Positions 42,987 through 55,660 of a stretch of 64,000 bases of DNA are shown here, piece by piece. The notes beneath the pieces are model-generated. The model was not told the DNA's origin, made no database searches, and was given only the letters and a program-made list of their open reading frames with translations. This stretch comes from Geodermatophilus normandii. GTDB lineage: Bacteria; Actinomycetota; Actinomycetes; Mycobacteriales; Geodermatophilaceae. The translations under genes were made by a program, and so were the position numbers. The stretch is taken from contig NZ_QGTX01000001.1 of the NCBI RefSeq assembly GCF_003182485.1, forward strand, positions 992,001 through 1,056,000, given 5' to 3'. Positions within the stretch are counted from its first letter, which is position 1, and every line of letters begins with the position of its first letter.

Positions 42987-43979
42987 ATGCGTGCGGTGAT
43001 CGCGAGCGGACCCGGCGGACCCGAGGTGCTCGGCTGGGGCGAGGTGCCCGACCCGGAGGCCGGCCCCGGCGAGGTCGTCGTCGACGTCGCCGCCACCGCG
43101 GTCAACCGGGCCGACCTCCTGCAGCGCGCCGGCAACTACCCGCCGCCGCGCGGCGCCAGCGAGGTCCTCGGCCTGGAGTGCAGCGGGATCGTCAGCGAGG
43201 TCGGCGAGGGCGTGACCGGCTGGAGGGTCGGGGACGAGGTGTGCGCGCTGCTCGCCGGCGGCGGGTACGCCGAGCGGGTCGCCGTCCCGGCCGGGCAGCT
43301 GCTCCCCCGCCCCGCCGGCGTGGAGCTGGCCACCGCGGCCGCGCTGCCGGAGGTCACCTGCACCGTCTGGTCGAACGTCTTCCAGCTCGCCGGCCTGCGC
43401 CGGGGTGAGGCGTTCCTCGTGCACGGCGGGTCCAGCGGCATCGGCACGATGGCCATCCAGCTCGCCGTGCGTGCCGGGGCGCGGGTGTTCACCACCGCCG
43501 GGAGCGCCGCCAAGCTCGAGTTCTGCCGCGAGCTCGGCGCCGAGGTCGGCATCGACTACCGCGACGAGGACTTCGTCGAGCGGGTGCGCGAGGAGACCGA
43601 CGGCGCCGGCGTCGACGTCGTGCTGGACAACATGGGCGCGAGGTACCTGGCCCGCAACGTCGACGCGCTCGCCGTCGGCGGCCGGCTGGTCGTCATCGGC
43701 ATGCAGGGCGGCACGCGGGCGGAGCTGGACCTCGGGAAGCTGCTGGCCAAGCGGGCGTCGGTGGCGGCCACGGCGCTGCGCTCGCGGCCGCCCGCGGGAC
43801 CCGGGGGCAAGGCCGGGATCGTCGCGGCGGTCCGGGCTGAGGTGTGGCCCGACGTCGAGCGCGGGGTGGTGCGGCCGATCGTGGACCGGCGGCTGCCGAT
43901 GTCGCGGGCGGCCGAGGCGCACCGCGTCGTCGAGGCCAGCGAGCACATCGGGAAGGTGCTGCTGCTGCCCGACTCCTAG
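42987..43979 (+). CDS. PIG3-family NAD(P)H quinone oxidoreductase
   Basis: 330-residue medium-chain reductase without the zinc ligands. AVNRADLLQRAGNYPPPRGA near residue 40 is a PIG3/quinone reductase hallmark, followed by LGLECSGIVSEVGEGV, VHGGSSGIGTMAIQLAV (NADPH site) and RLVVIGMQGGTRAELDLGKL. Co-directional with the NmrA-like gene. Its stop TAG shares the CTAG palindrome with the stop of the convergent downstream gene. Confidence 0.93.
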   Translation: MRAVIASGPGGPEVLGWGEVPDPEAGPGEVVVDVAATAVNRADLLQRAGNYPPPRGASEVLGLECSGIVSEVGEGVTGWRVGDEVCALLAGGGYAERVAVPAGQLLPRPAGVELATAAALPEVTCTVWSNVFQLAGLRRGEAFLVHGGSSGIGTMAIQLAVRAGARVFTTAGSAAKLEFCRELGAEVGIDYRDEDFVERVREETDGAGVDVVLDNMGARYLARNVDALAVGGRLVVIGMQGGTRAELDLGKLLAKRASVAATALRSRPPAGPGGKAGIVAAVRAEVWPDVERGVVRPIVDRRLPMSRAAEAHRVVEASEHIGKVLLLPDS

Positions 43980-45205
43980 AGCAGCGCGCCCCGCAGCGCC
44001 GCCACCGAGTCGATCACGTAACCGACCTCCTCGGCGGTGTTGTAGTGCGCCAGCCCGAGGCGGACGGCGCCGCCGAGCTCGTTGACCCCGAGCGCGTCGA
44101 ACAGCTCGCGGGCGTAGAAGTCACCGTCCCAGGCGCAGATGCCCCGGCGGGACAGCTCGGCGGCCACCTGGCGCGGGCGCATGCCGGGCACGGTGAACGA
44201 CAGGGTGGGCGTCGTGTGCTCGGGGAAGCCGACCACCTGCACGTGCCGCATCGCGCGCAGCGCCTGGTCCAGCCAGTCGAACAGCCCGCCCTCGTAGGCC
44301 GCGACCGCCGCCATCGACGTGCGCAGCCGGTCGCGGCGGCTGCCGGCGGCGTCCTCGCAGAGGCCGGCGAGGTGGTCGACGGCGGCGGTGACGCCGGCGT
44401 ACAGCTCGAAGGGCGGGGTGCCGGTCTCGAAGCGGTCGGGCACCCGGTCGGGGGCGGGCGCCAGCCGGTCGGGCACCAGCTCGGCGAGCAGCGCGGGGTC
44501 GGCCACCACCGCGCCCACGTGCGGCCCGCACCACGTGTAGGCCGAGACGGCGACGAAGTCCGCCCCTAGCGCGGCCCGGTCGAGGAACACGTGCGGAGCC
44601 GCCTGGACGGCGTCGACGAAGACCAGCGCCCCGACGGCGTGGGCCCGGGCGGCGATCGAGGCGACGTCGGGCCGCGTGCCGATGGCGTTGCTGGCCGCGG
44701 TCACCGCCACCAGGCGGGTGCGCGGCGTGACGAGCTCGTCGTACTGCCACGTGGGCAGCTCGCCGGTCTCGATGTCGACCTCGGCCCACCGCACGACGGC
44801 GCCCACCTGCTCGGCCAGCTGCAGCCAGGGCCGGATGTTGGCGTCGTGGTCGAGGCGGCTGACCACCACCTCGTCGCCGTGGCGCCAGGTGCGCGACAGG
44901 GCGCGCGCCATCGCGTAGACCAGCGTGGTCGTGTTCGGGCCGAGGACGACGCCGGTGGACACCCCGCCGACGAGGTCGGCCACGGCGGAGCGCGCGGCGG
45001 CCACCAGGCCCTCGGTGCGCGACGACGACGGGAACACCCCGCCCCGGTTGGCCACCGGCACCCGCATGGCCGAGGAGACGGCGTGCGCGACGCTCTCCGG
45101 CACCAGCGTGCCGGCGGGCGCGTCGGTGTGCACGAACCCGTCGGAGAGGCCGGGGAACAGGCCGCGGACGCGCGCGACGTCCAGCCGTGGTTCCCCCGGG
45201 TGCAT
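43976..45205 (-). CDS. cysteine-desulfurase-like class V aminotransferase fold protein lacking the PLP lysine
   Basis: 409 residues of the SufS-like subfamily. FVHTDAPAGTLVPESVAHAV, VSRLDHDANIRPWLQLAEQ, AASNAIGTRPDVASIAARA and VFVDAVQAAPHV (PLP-nitrogen Asp and stacking His) are conserved. The family's SAYK-x2-GPH segment reads SAYTWCGPHVG near residue 225, so the Schiff-base lysine is Thr (ACG, one base from AAG). No desulfurase cysteine loop is obvious. The fold is confident; catalysis is doubtful. Convergent with the quinone reductase by 4 shared bases. Confidence 0.85.
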   Translation of the reverse strand: MHPGEPRLDVARVRGLFPGLSDGFVHTDAPAGTLVPESVAHAVSSAMRVPVANRGGVFPSSSRTEGLVAAARSAVADLVGGVSTGVVLGPNTTTLVYAMARALSRTWRHGDEVVVSRLDHDANIRPWLQLAEQVGAVVRWAEVDIETGELPTWQYDELVTPRTRLVAVTAASNAIGTRPDVASIAARAHAVGALVFVDAVQAAPHVFLDRAALGADFVAVSAYTWCGPHVGAVVADPALLAELVPDRLAPAPDRVPDRFETGTPPFELYAGVTAAVDHLAGLCEDAAGSRRDRLRTSMAAVAAYEGGLFDWLDQALRAMRHVQVVGFPEHTTPTLSFTVPGMRPRQVAAELSRRGICAWDGDFYARELFDALGVNELGGAVRLGLAHYNTAEEVGYVIDSVAALRGALL

Positions 45206-45283
45206 GCGGGCGACCCTAGTTGGCACGGTCACCGGCCTGCTCCGCGCGTTCGGCGGCCGGACGCGCGGGGCAGGATGGAGGGC

Positions 45284-45829
45284 ATGACGGCACCCGGGAA
45301 CGGCATGGAGCGTCCGCAGCAGGTCGTCGTCGTCGGTCCCGACGGGCGGCCGGTCGGCACGATGCCCGTGCCCGCCGGAGGCCCCGACGGCGACGGTGAC
45401 GGCCCCCCTGGCATCGGCGAGATGGTCGAGCAGCCGGCCAAGGTCATGCGGATCGGCACGATGATCAAGCAGCTGCTCGAGGAGGTCCGGGCCGCGCCCC
45501 TCGACGACGCCAGCCGCAGCCGCCTGCGCGACATCCACGCCTCGTCGATCCGCGAGCTGGAGCAGGGCCTGGCCCCCGAGCTCTCCGACGAGCTGCGCCG
45601 GATCACCTCGCCGTTCAGCGACTCCGAGACCCCGTCGGACGCCGAGCTGCGGATCGCCCAGGCCCAGCTCGTCGGCTGGCTCGAGGGCGTCTTCCAGGGC
45701 ATCCAGACGGCGCTGTTCGCCCAGCAGATGGCCGCCCGCGCGCAGCTGGAGGAGATCCGCCGCGGCCGGGCGCTGCCCGGTGGCACCGGCACCCCCGACG
45801 TCCGTCCCGGCGGCGGCCAGTACCTCTGA
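45284..45829 (+). CDS. bpa: bacterial proteasome activator Bpa (DUF2587)
   Basis: 181 residues matching mycobacterial Bpa/PafE (Rv3780). The conserved core reads KVMRIGTMIKQLLEEVRAAP near residue 55, then IRELEQGLAPELSDELRRI, PSDAELRIAQAQLVGWLEG and FQGIQTALFAQQMAARAQLE. The C-terminus GGGQYL is the motif that docks in the 20S proteasome and opens its gate without ATP. The Gly/Asp/Pro-rich N-terminus is disordered. Its presence implies a 20S proteasome elsewhere in the genome. Confidence 0.96.
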   Translation: MTAPGNGMERPQQVVVVGPDGRPVGTMPVPAGGPDGDGDGPPGIGEMVEQPAKVMRIGTMIKQLLEEVRAAPLDDASRSRLRDIHASSIRELEQGLAPELSDELRRITSPFSDSETPSDAELRIAQAQLVGWLEGVFQGIQTALFAQQMAARAQLEEIRRGRALPGGTGTPDVRPGGGQYL

Positions 45830-45891
45830 CACCGCCGTCCCCCGGCCGCGGTGCGCCCGGGGGGACCACCAGCGCCACGGAGGCCACGACG

Positions 45892-45927
45892 ACGGCGGCG
45901 CCGCCCCGGTGGGGACGGCGCCGCCGT
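45892..45927. terminator. bidirectional terminator between bpa and chemoreceptor
   Basis: ACGGCGGCGCC (45892-45902) pairs perfectly with GGCGCCGCCGT (45917-45927), and CCCC/GGGG extends it inward. The genes on both sides end towards it (45829 and 45938). Confidence 0.75.
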
Positions 45928-45937
45928 GGTGCCGGGG

Positions 45938-47578
45938 TCAGACGGCGAAGCGGGCGACGGCGTCCTGCAGCTCACCGCTCATGCGGGCGAGCTCGGCCGC
46001 GGCGCGCTGGGCGTCGGCGACCCGGGCACCGGTCTGCTGCGTGCCGGCGGCCAGCCCGCCGATCGCGGTGGCGATGTGCCGCGAGCCGCCCGCGGCCTCG
46101 GCCACGTTGCGGTTCATCTCGTTGGTGGTCGCCGTCTGCTCCTCGACCGCCGCGGCGATGGTGGCCTGGAAGTCGTTGATCTCGCCGATGACGGCGCTGA
46201 TCCGGCTGATCGCCTCGACGGCGCCGGCGGTGTCGGCCTGGATGGCCTCGACCCGGCGGGAGATGTCCTCGGTCGCGCGGGCGGTCTCCTGCGCGAGCTC
46301 CTTGACCTCGCTGGCCACGACGGCGAAGCCCTTGCCGGCCTCCCCGGCGCGCGCGGCCTCGATGGTCGCGTTGAGCGCCAGCAGGTTGGTCTGCTCGGCG
46401 ATGCCGTTGATCAGCTTCACGACCGTGGCGATCTCCTGCGAGGAGTCGCCGAGCTTGCCGACCGTGCGGGTCGTCGTCTCGGCGACGTCCACGGCCTGAC
46501 CGGCGACGCGGGCGGCCTCGGCGGCGTTGTGCGCGATCTCGCGGATCGCCGTCTCCATCTGCGAGGAGCCGGTGGCGACGGTGTCGACGCTGGCGGCCAC
46601 CTCACCGGCGGAGGCGACGACGGCGTCGGTCTGGTCGGAGGCCGCACGGGAGAACTGGGCGATGCCGCTGGCGGCGGTGTCGAGCTGGGTGGAGGCGCCC
46701 TGCAGCCGGCCGGCGGAGTCGCGGACGAGCACGAGCACGCCGCCGAGGGCGTCCAGCGTCCGGTCCAGCGAGCGGGCGACCTCGGCGAGCTCGCCGCCGC
46801 CGGTCTCCCCGGCGCGCACGCGCAGGTCGCCGCCGGCGACCTTGCCGAGCACCTCGCGGATCCGCTCGACCGGCCGGGTCACGCTGCGGGCCACCAGGAC
46901 GGCGAGCACCAGCGCGACGAGCAGGCCCAGGACCATGATCACGACGGTGAGCGTGCGGGCGGAGGAGTAGGCGTCCGCGGCCGCGGTGGCGGTGGCCTCG
47001 GCGTCCACGCGGGCGGTCTCCCCGGCGGCCGCGAGGGAGTCGGTGATGACCGCCTCGTTGGCGTTGAGACGGGTGATGATCGCCTGCTGCTCGGCCAGGG
47101 GGAGGGTGCTGCCGGTCGGGGTCGCGCTGGCCACCAGCAGCTGCAGGTCGGTCAGGTAGCCCTGCGACGCGTCGACGAACTCCCCGTAGGAGGCGCGGGT
47201 CTCCGGCGACATGGGCAGCTCACCCACCGAGGCGGTGTCCTCGGTGAGGACCTGCGCCGCGTCGCCGGCCTTCTGCTGGGCCGAGGCGCGGGCGTCGGCC
47301 GGCAGGGTGACGATGTTGGCCCGGGCGGTGTGCGCCATGAGCTGCCACCAGTCGGTCTGCAGCTCCTGCAGACCGGCCACGGGCAGCGCACCGTCGGTGT
47401 AGACCCGGTCGGCCCGGTCGCTGAGGCTCGCCATCCGGACGATGCCGAACGCACCCACCCCGATGGTCGTCAGGGCGACCACGAGGATGGCGCCGAGCAG
47501 CCGGGTGCGCAGCCCCCAGCCTGCCGCCGCGGAGTCGTCGGCGCGCGCGAGGGGGACGCGAGGGGTGCTCTGGCTCAT
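45938..47578 (-). CDS. methyl-accepting chemotaxis protein
   Basis: 546 residues. TM1 is [19 protein letters not shown] near residue 29, then a ~150-residue four-helix-bundle-type sensor ([18 protein letters not shown]), TM2 [20 protein letters not shown] near 207, a HAMP linker ([20 protein letters not shown]) and the signalling domain with the hairpin tip [20 protein letters not shown]. No CheB/CheR pentapeptide at the C-terminus (ends VARFAV). ATG at 47578. No che genes nearby, so it is an orphan receptor. Confidence 0.94.
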   Translation of the reverse strand: MSQSTPRVPLARADDSAAAGWGLRTRLLGAILVVALTTIGVGAFGIVRMASLSDRADRVYTDGALPVAGLQELQTDWWQLMAHTARANIVTLPADARASAQQKAGDAAQVLTEDTASVGELPMSPETRASYGEFVDASQGYLTDLQLLVASATPTGSTLPLAEQQAIITRLNANEAVITDSLAAAGETARVDAEATATAAADAYSSARTLTVVIMVLGLLVALVLAVLVARSVTRPVERIREVLGKVAGGDLRVRAGETGGGELAEVARSLDRTLDALGGVLVLVRDSAGRLQGASTQLDTAASGIAQFSRAASDQTDAVVASAGEVAASVDTVATGSSQMETAIREIAHNAAEAARVAGQAVDVAETTTRTVGKLGDSSQEIATVVKLINGIAEQTNLLALNATIEAARAGEAGKGFAVVASEVKELAQETARATEDISRRVEAIQADTAGAVEAISRISAVIGEINDFQATIAAAVEEQTATTNEMNRNVAEAAGGSRHIATAIGGLAAGTQQTGARVADAQRAAAELARMSGELQDAVARFAV

Positions 47579-47677
47579 GGTCGCCTTCCGTGGCCTCGTA
47601 CAGGTCGGCACTGGTGCCGGTCGGTGCACACATCGGCAGGAGGCGGCTCACCTTGAGCCGGAGCGGGGCGCGCGGGT

Positions 47678-48481
47678 TCAGAGCGAGGCGAGGAACGCGG
47701 CGACGCCGTCGTCGTCGTTGGTGCCGGTGACGTCGGTGGCCGCGGCGAGCAGGTCCGGGTGGGCGTGCGCCATGGCCACGGCCCGGCCGCCGCCCTCGCG
47801 CACCCAGTCGAAGGCGGCGATGTCGTTGGGCATGTCGCCGAAGACGACGACCTCGCCCGGGCCCACGCCGAACCGGTCGGCCACCCGGGCGATGCCCGTG
47901 GCCTTGGTGACCCCGCGGGCGGAGATCTCGGCCAGCGCGTCGGAGGAGGAGTTGGTGACGGTCGCGCGGTCCCCGACCACGCGCTCGACCAGGACCATGA
48001 ACTCGTCGCGGCCGAGGTCCTCGTGACGCGCCAGCAGCTTGGCCGCGGGCGCCGCCACCATCTCCTCCAGCGACGCCTCGGCGACGCCGGGCGCGTCGAC
48101 GTCCCACCGCGGCCGGTACACCGGCTCGTGCCGGAACTCCAGGCCGTACTCGACGGCGAACCAGGTGCCCGGCTGCTCGGCGCGCAGGCCCGCGGTGATC
48201 TCGGCGAGGACCGCCGGGGGCAGCGCCTCCTCGTCGACGATCTCGAAGCGGCCGAGGTCGAGCAGCACCGCGCCGTTGCAGCAGACGGCGGTGCCCGACC
48301 GCACGACCTCCCGGATCCGGCGCATCCAGCGCGGCGGCCGGCCGGTGGCCAGGACGAGGGGGACGCCGTCGTCCGCCCAGCGCTCCAGCTCGGCGACGGT
48401 GGCGTCGCTGACGGTGTCGTCGGACCGCAGCAGCGTGCCGTCCATGTCGCTGGCGATCAGCCGGGGGCGCCAGTCAGACAC
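47678..48481 (-). CDS. Cof-type HAD phosphatase
   Basis: 267 residues. LIASDMDGTLLRSDDTVSD is motif I, PLVLATGRPPRW motif II, and GVTKATGIARVADRFG with [15 protein letters not shown] motifs III/IV. The C2B cap identifies the Cof/sugar-phosphatase subgroup. It overlaps the next HAD gene by 8 bases and is about 30% identical by eye to it, so they look like tandem duplicates in a serS operon. Substrates are probably sugar phosphates or nucleotide-derived phosphates. Confidence 0.9.
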   Translation of the reverse strand: MSDWRPRLIASDMDGTLLRSDDTVSDATVAELERWADDGVPLVLATGRPPRWMRRIREVVRSGTAVCCNGAVLLDLGRFEIVDEEALPPAVLAEITAGLRAEQPGTWFAVEYGLEFRHEPVYRPRWDVDAPGVAEASLEEMVAAPAAKLLARHEDLGRDEFMVLVERVVGDRATVTNSSSDALAEISARGVTKATGIARVADRFGVGPGEVVVFGDMPNDIAAFDWVREGGGRAVAMAHAHPDLLAAATDVTGTNDDDGVAAFLASL

Positions 48482-49372
48482 CGGCGAGCACCGCCTCGAG
48501 GTAGCGGGCCACGCCGTCGGCGTCGTGGCCACTGGTGAGCCCGCCGGCGGCCGCGCGGACCGCTGGGTGGGCGTTGGCGACCGCGACGGCGCGCCCGCCG
48601 GCGGCGGTGACCGCGCCGATCATCGGCAGGTCGTTGGGCATGTCGCCGAAGACGAGGACGTCACCGAAGCCGACGTCGTGGTGGTCGAGCGCGATCGCCA
48701 GGCCGGTGGCCTTGGTGACCCCCGGCGGCAGGACCTCGATGAAGCCGAGGCCCGCGTGGGTCACCTCGGCCTCGGCCGGGTCGACCACCGACCGGGCGCG
48801 GGCGAGCAGCTCGTCCTGGCCGAGGCCGGGTGAGCGGAGGAACACCTTGAGCACCGCGCCGGTGGGCAGCACCTGGTGCCGCGGCAGCAGGTGCGCGGGC
48901 TCGGGATAGGGCCAGTCGAAGCCGTGCTGCACCCGCAGCGGCGCGTGCGCCTCGGCCTGCTCGGCGGCGTCCTCCACGGCCAGGACCAGGTCGCCGGTCA
49001 CGGACTCGATCCGCTCGATCACCGCGGTCGCCTGCTCCCGCGGGAGGCCCACCGTGCGCAGCACCTCGTCGCGCTCCAGGTCGACGACGAAACCGCCCTG
49101 GGCGAGGACGGCGATGCCCCGCCCGCCGAGCGCGGCACGCACGCTGTCGAGCAGCCGCGGTCCCCGGCCGGTGACGCCGACGACGGGGATGCCGGCGTCC
49201 CAGCACGCCTCCAGGGCCGCACGCGTGCGGGGCGTGACCTCACCGGCCGAGGACAGCAGCGTGCCGTCGAGGTCGCTGGCGACCAGCCGCGGCCGCCAGC
49301 CGTCGAGGTCGCCGAGGTCCACCACCCGCTCGGCGTCCGGGGAGGGGACGTGACCGGAGAGGACGGTCCGGC

Positions 49373-49376
<4 letters not shown>
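48474..49376 (-). CDS. Cof-type HAD phosphatase (paralogue of the next gene)
   Basis: 300 residues with [20 protein letters not shown] near residue 30, [36 protein letters not shown] and [17 protein letters not shown]. The ~30-residue extension before motif I includes [13 protein letters not shown], matching [13 protein letters not shown] of the paralogue. ATGA overlap with serS at its start. Probably housekeeping metabolite repair; substrate not predictable. Confidence 0.9.
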
Positions 49377-52514
<3,138 letters not shown>

Positions 52515-52548
52515 CGGACCCGGACGTCCTCCCGCGTACCGTGACCGC

Positions 52549-52884
52549 GTGCCATCCGACGTCGCCAGGAACAGCGGGCTGCCGATCAAGATGCTGCACG
52601 ACCGGATCCTCGTGTCCCTCCGCAGGGAGGACGGCGAGCGGCGGTCGACCGGCGGGATCCTCATCCCAGCGACCGCGCAGGTGGCCAAGCGGCTGGTCTG
52701 GGGCGAGGCGCGCGGCGTGGGCGCGAGCGTCCGGCAGGTGAAGGTCGGCGACCAGGTGCTGTTCTCCCCCGAGGACCAGCACGAGGTCGAGGTGCACGGC
52801 GAGGAGCTGGTCATCCTGCGCGAGCGCGACGTGCACGCCGTCGCCGCCGAGCGGATCGAGGAGTCCACCGGCCTCTACCTCTAG
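52549..52884 (+). CDS. GroES/Cpn10-like co-chaperone
   Basis: 111 residues. PIKMLHDRILVSLRREDGER matches the Cpn10 opening, RRSTGGILIPATAQVAKRLV the mobile loop region (degenerate relative to GGIVLPD), then KVGDQVLFSPEDQHEVEVHG and EELVILRERDVHAV. No groEL lies next to it, so it is a solitary paralogue and not the main groES. GTG start at 52549. Confidence 0.87.
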   Translation: MPSDVARNSGLPIKMLHDRILVSLRREDGERRSTGGILIPATAQVAKRLVWGEARGVGASVRQVKVGDQVLFSPEDQHEVEVHGEELVILRERDVHAVAAERIEESTGLYL

Positions 52885-52952
52885 CGGCCCGTGCACGCGG
52901 CGCCGTCCTCGGGCAGGCTGCGCAGCGCTCCCGGCACACGGGAGGACGGCGG

Positions 52953-53039
52953 GTGGACGACGCGGCACTGCGGGCGGAGCTCGAGGCGACGCTCGACGAG
53001 CAGTGGGGAGGGCTCCCGACACCCGCCGCGTCCGTCAGC
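52953..53039 (+). pseudogene. truncated gene start next to marR
   Basis: GTG at 52953, preceded by GGGAGGACGG, opens VDDAALRAELEATLDEQWGG, an amphipathic, gene-like N-terminus. After about 28 codons the frame runs into antisense of the MarR gene and becomes Arg-rich nonsense. It looks like the 5' stub of a gene cut off where the marR/MMPL block begins. Confidence 0.4.
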
Positions 53040-53514
53040 TGTGGGCGACGACGACCTCGGTCATCGCGGTCAGCCACCGGCGGACGACGTCGAGGTCGTC
53101 GCCGGAGAACCCGTCCATGGCGGCGACGAGCTCGCGCTGCAGCCCGCCGAAGAAGGCCGCCCCCGCCGCCATCGACGCCTCCGACATCTGCAGCACCACG
53201 CGTCGGCGGTCGGCCGGGTCACGGACGCGGTGCACGTGCCCGGCGCGCTCCAGCCGGTCGACCAGCGCCGTCACCGACGCCGAGCTCAGCCCCACCGCGG
53301 TGCCCAGCCCCCCGGCGGTGAGCGGCTCCCCGCGCCGGGTGGCGTCCATGATCGCGATGACCGCCCGCACGTCCGTGCGGCCGAGCCCGTGCGGCCGGGC
53401 GAAGCGCTCACCGACCGCGTCGAGCTCCACGGTGAGCCGCCGCAGCAGCAGCGCGAGCTCGGTCCGCTCCCCGTCGTTGCGCGCCACCGTCCCCACCCCT
53501 AACCTCTCGGTCAT
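53035..53514 (-). CDS. MarR-family transcriptional regulator
   Basis: 159 residues. The winged helix is clear: LGRTDVRAVIAIMDATRRGE, LTAGGLGTAVGLSSASVTAL, VDRLERAGHVHRVRDPADRR near residues 45-105, with the wing RDPADRRRVVLQMS. Divergent from the MMPL transporter with 31 bases between the start codons, so it most likely represses both from the palindromes there. Ligand unknown; MarR/MMPL pairs often respond to lipophilic drugs. Confidence 0.93.
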   Translation of the reverse strand: MTERLGVGTVARNDGERTELALLLRRLTVELDAVGERFARPHGLGRTDVRAVIAIMDATRRGEPLTAGGLGTAVGLSSASVTALVDRLERAGHVHRVRDPADRRRVVLQMSEASMAAGAAFFGGLQRELVAAMDGFSGDDLDVVRRWLTAMTEVVVAHS

Positions 53515-53537
53515 CGAGATATTCGGCCGTCGAGAGG
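53505..53537. promoter_or_regulatory. palindromes in the marR-MMPL promoter gap
   Basis: TCTCG-GTCAT-CGAGA (53505-53519) is a perfect 5-bp palindrome covering the marR start codon. CCTCTCG (53503-53509) and CGAGAGG (53531-53537) form a wider 7-bp pair centred near 53520. Either could be the MarR operator. Confidence 0.5.
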
Positions 53538-53545
53538 ATCACATC

Positions 53546-55660
53546 ATGGCGCGCCGGGCCCGCTGGCTGCTCCCCCTGCTCGTCCTGCTGCTGTGGGTGG
53601 GTGCCGCAGGCCCGCTGGGCGCGCTCAGCGGGAAGCTGACCGGCCTGCAGGAGAACGACACCGCCGCCTTCCTCCCCGACAGCGCGGAGTCCACCCGGGT
53701 GGCCGAGCTGCAGCGGGACTTCTCCCCCACCGAGGCCATCCCCGCGATCCTGCTGTGGGAGTCCGACGCCCCCCTCGACGAGGCCACGCTCGGCGAGATC
53801 GGGCAGCGCCTGGAGGAGGCCACGGCCGTCGCCGAGGACGCCGGCTTCCTCGCCGGCCGGGCCTCACCGCCCATCCCCTCCGACGACGGGCTGGCCGTCG
53901 AGGCCGTCCTGCCGCTGTCCCCGGACGTCGGTGACGAGCTCGTGCCCGTGGTGGAAGACGTCCGGGAGGTCATCGCCGTCGACGGGACCTCGTCGTTCGT
54001 GACGGGCCCGGGCGGCATCTTCGCCGACTTCGCCAACGGCTTCGCGGGCATCGACGGCCTGCTCCTGCTGGCCGCCTTCGGCGTCGTCCTGCTCATCCTG
54101 CTGGTCGTCTACCGCAGCCCGATCCTGCCGTTCCTGGTGATCGCCACCGCCGGGCTGGCGCTCACCGCCGGCACCGCGGTCGCCTACCTGCTGGCCGACG
54201 CCGGGCTGATCACCGTCAACGGCCAGAGCCAGGGCATCGCGTCGATCCTGGTGGTGGGGGCGGCCACCGACTACGGCCTGCTGCTGGTCTCCCGCTTCCG
54301 CGAGGAACTGCGCACGGAGTCCTCGCGCCACGCCGCGATGCGCACCGCGCTGCGCCGCTCGTGGGAGCCGATCGTCGCCTCCGGCGCGACCGTGGTCCTC
54401 GGCGTGCTCTGCCTGCTCTTCTCCGACCTGGCCTCCAACCGCGGCCTGGGCCCGATCTCGGCGGTCAGCGTCACCCTCGCCGTCGTCGCCGCGCTGACCT
54501 TCCTGCCCGCCGCGCTGACCCTGCTCGGCCGCGCCGCGTTCTGGCCGTTCCGCCCGCACGTCGGCGACGAGGTGCGCGAGGGGCGCGGCTGGCCGCGGGT
54601 GGCCGCGCTGGTCGGCCGGCGGCCGCGCCGCGTGCTGGCGGTCAGCACCCTGGCGCTGGTCGCGGCGGCCGTGTTCGCGCCGACCTACCAGGCCGAGGGC
54701 ATCACCTTCACCGACGCGATCCGCGGCGAGTCCGACGCGGTGGACGGCCAGGAGGCGCTGGCCCGCCACTTCGACGCCGGCGCGGGTGCCCCGGCCGTCG
54801 TCGTCACCCCGGAGGCCACCTGGCCCGCGGTCGCCGAGGCGGCGGCGGCCACCGACGGCATCGCCTCGGCCGTGCCGTTCACCGGCGCCGACGGCCCACC
54901 GCAGCCGGGCGCGGACCCGGTGGTCGTGGACGGCCTGGTCCGCCTCGACGTCACGCTCGCCGTCGCGCCCGACAGCACCGAGGCGATCGACGTCGTCCAG
55001 GACCTGCGCACCCGGCTCGACGCCGCCGACCCCGGGGCCCTGGTCGGCGGCGACACCGCCAGCAACCTCGACGCCCGCGAGACCGCTGCCCGCGACCTGC
55101 GCGTGATCGTGCCGAGCGTGCTGGTGGTGATCACCGTGGTCCTGGCCCTGCTGCTGCGGGCGCTGGTGGCCCCGCTGCTGCTGGTGGCCACGGTGGTGCT
55201 CAGCGTCGGCGCGACGGTCGGGGTGGCGGCGCTGCTGTTCGAGGACGTGTTCGGCTTCCCCGGCAGCGACCCCGGCATCCTGCTCATCGGGTTCGTGTTC
55301 CTCGTCGCCCTGGGGATCGACTACAACATCTTCCTCATGACCCGGGCCCGCGAGGAGTCGCAGCGGCACGGCACCCGCGACGGCGTCCTGCGGGCGCTGG
55401 CGGTCACCGGCGGGGTCATCACCAGCGCCGGGCTCGTGCTCGCCGCGACCTTCGGGGCGCTCTCCGTGCTGCCGCTGCTGTTCCTGACCCAGCTGGCGTT
55501 CCTCGTGGGCTTCGGCGTCCTGCTCGACACCTTCGTCGTCCGGTCGCTGGTGGTGCCCGCGGCGGTGGCCCTGCTCGGGGACCGCACCTGGTGGCCGAGC
55601 CGCCTGGCCCGCCGGGCGTCCCCGGAGCCGGAGCGCGAGCTGGAGCCCGCTCAGACCTGA
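53546..55660 (+). CDS. MMPL/RND-family transporter
   Basis: 704 residues, about 11-12 helices in two halves. The first half has VGAATDYGLLLVSRFREEL near residue 240, the second FLVALGIDYNIFLMTRAREE near 585; both keep the Asp-Tyr pair needed for proton relay in MmpL proteins. Two extracytoplasmic domains follow TM1 and TM7. It is short, like MmpL11/ActII-3 types. ATG at 53546. Probably exports a lipid or drug under MarR control. Its stop overlaps the convergent pheA by 10 bases. Confidence 0.93.
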   Translation: MARRARWLLPLLVLLLWVGAAGPLGALSGKLTGLQENDTAAFLPDSAESTRVAELQRDFSPTEAIPAILLWESDAPLDEATLGEIGQRLEEATAVAEDAGFLAGRASPPIPSDDGLAVEAVLPLSPDVGDELVPVVEDVREVIAVDGTSSFVTGPGGIFADFANGFAGIDGLLLLAAFGVVLLILLVVYRSPILPFLVIATAGLALTAGTAVAYLLADAGLITVNGQSQGIASILVVGAATDYGLLLVSRFREELRTESSRHAAMRTALRRSWEPIVASGATVVLGVLCLLFSDLASNRGLGPISAVSVTLAVVAALTFLPAALTLLGRAAFWPFRPHVGDEVREGRGWPRVAALVGRRPRRVLAVSTLALVAAAVFAPTYQAEGITFTDAIRGESDAVDGQEALARHFDAGAGAPAVVVTPEATWPAVAEAAAATDGIASAVPFTGADGPPQPGADPVVVDGLVRLDVTLAVAPDSTEAIDVVQDLRTRLDAADPGALVGGDTASNLDARETAARDLRVIVPSVLVVITVVLALLLRALVAPLLLVATVVLSVGATVGVAALLFEDVFGFPGSDPGILLIGFVFLVALGIDYNIFLMTRAREESQRHGTRDGVLRALAVTGGVITSAGLVLAATFGALSVLPLLFLTQLAFLVGFGVLLDTFVVRSLVVPAAVALLGDRTWWPSRLARRASPEPERELEPAQT

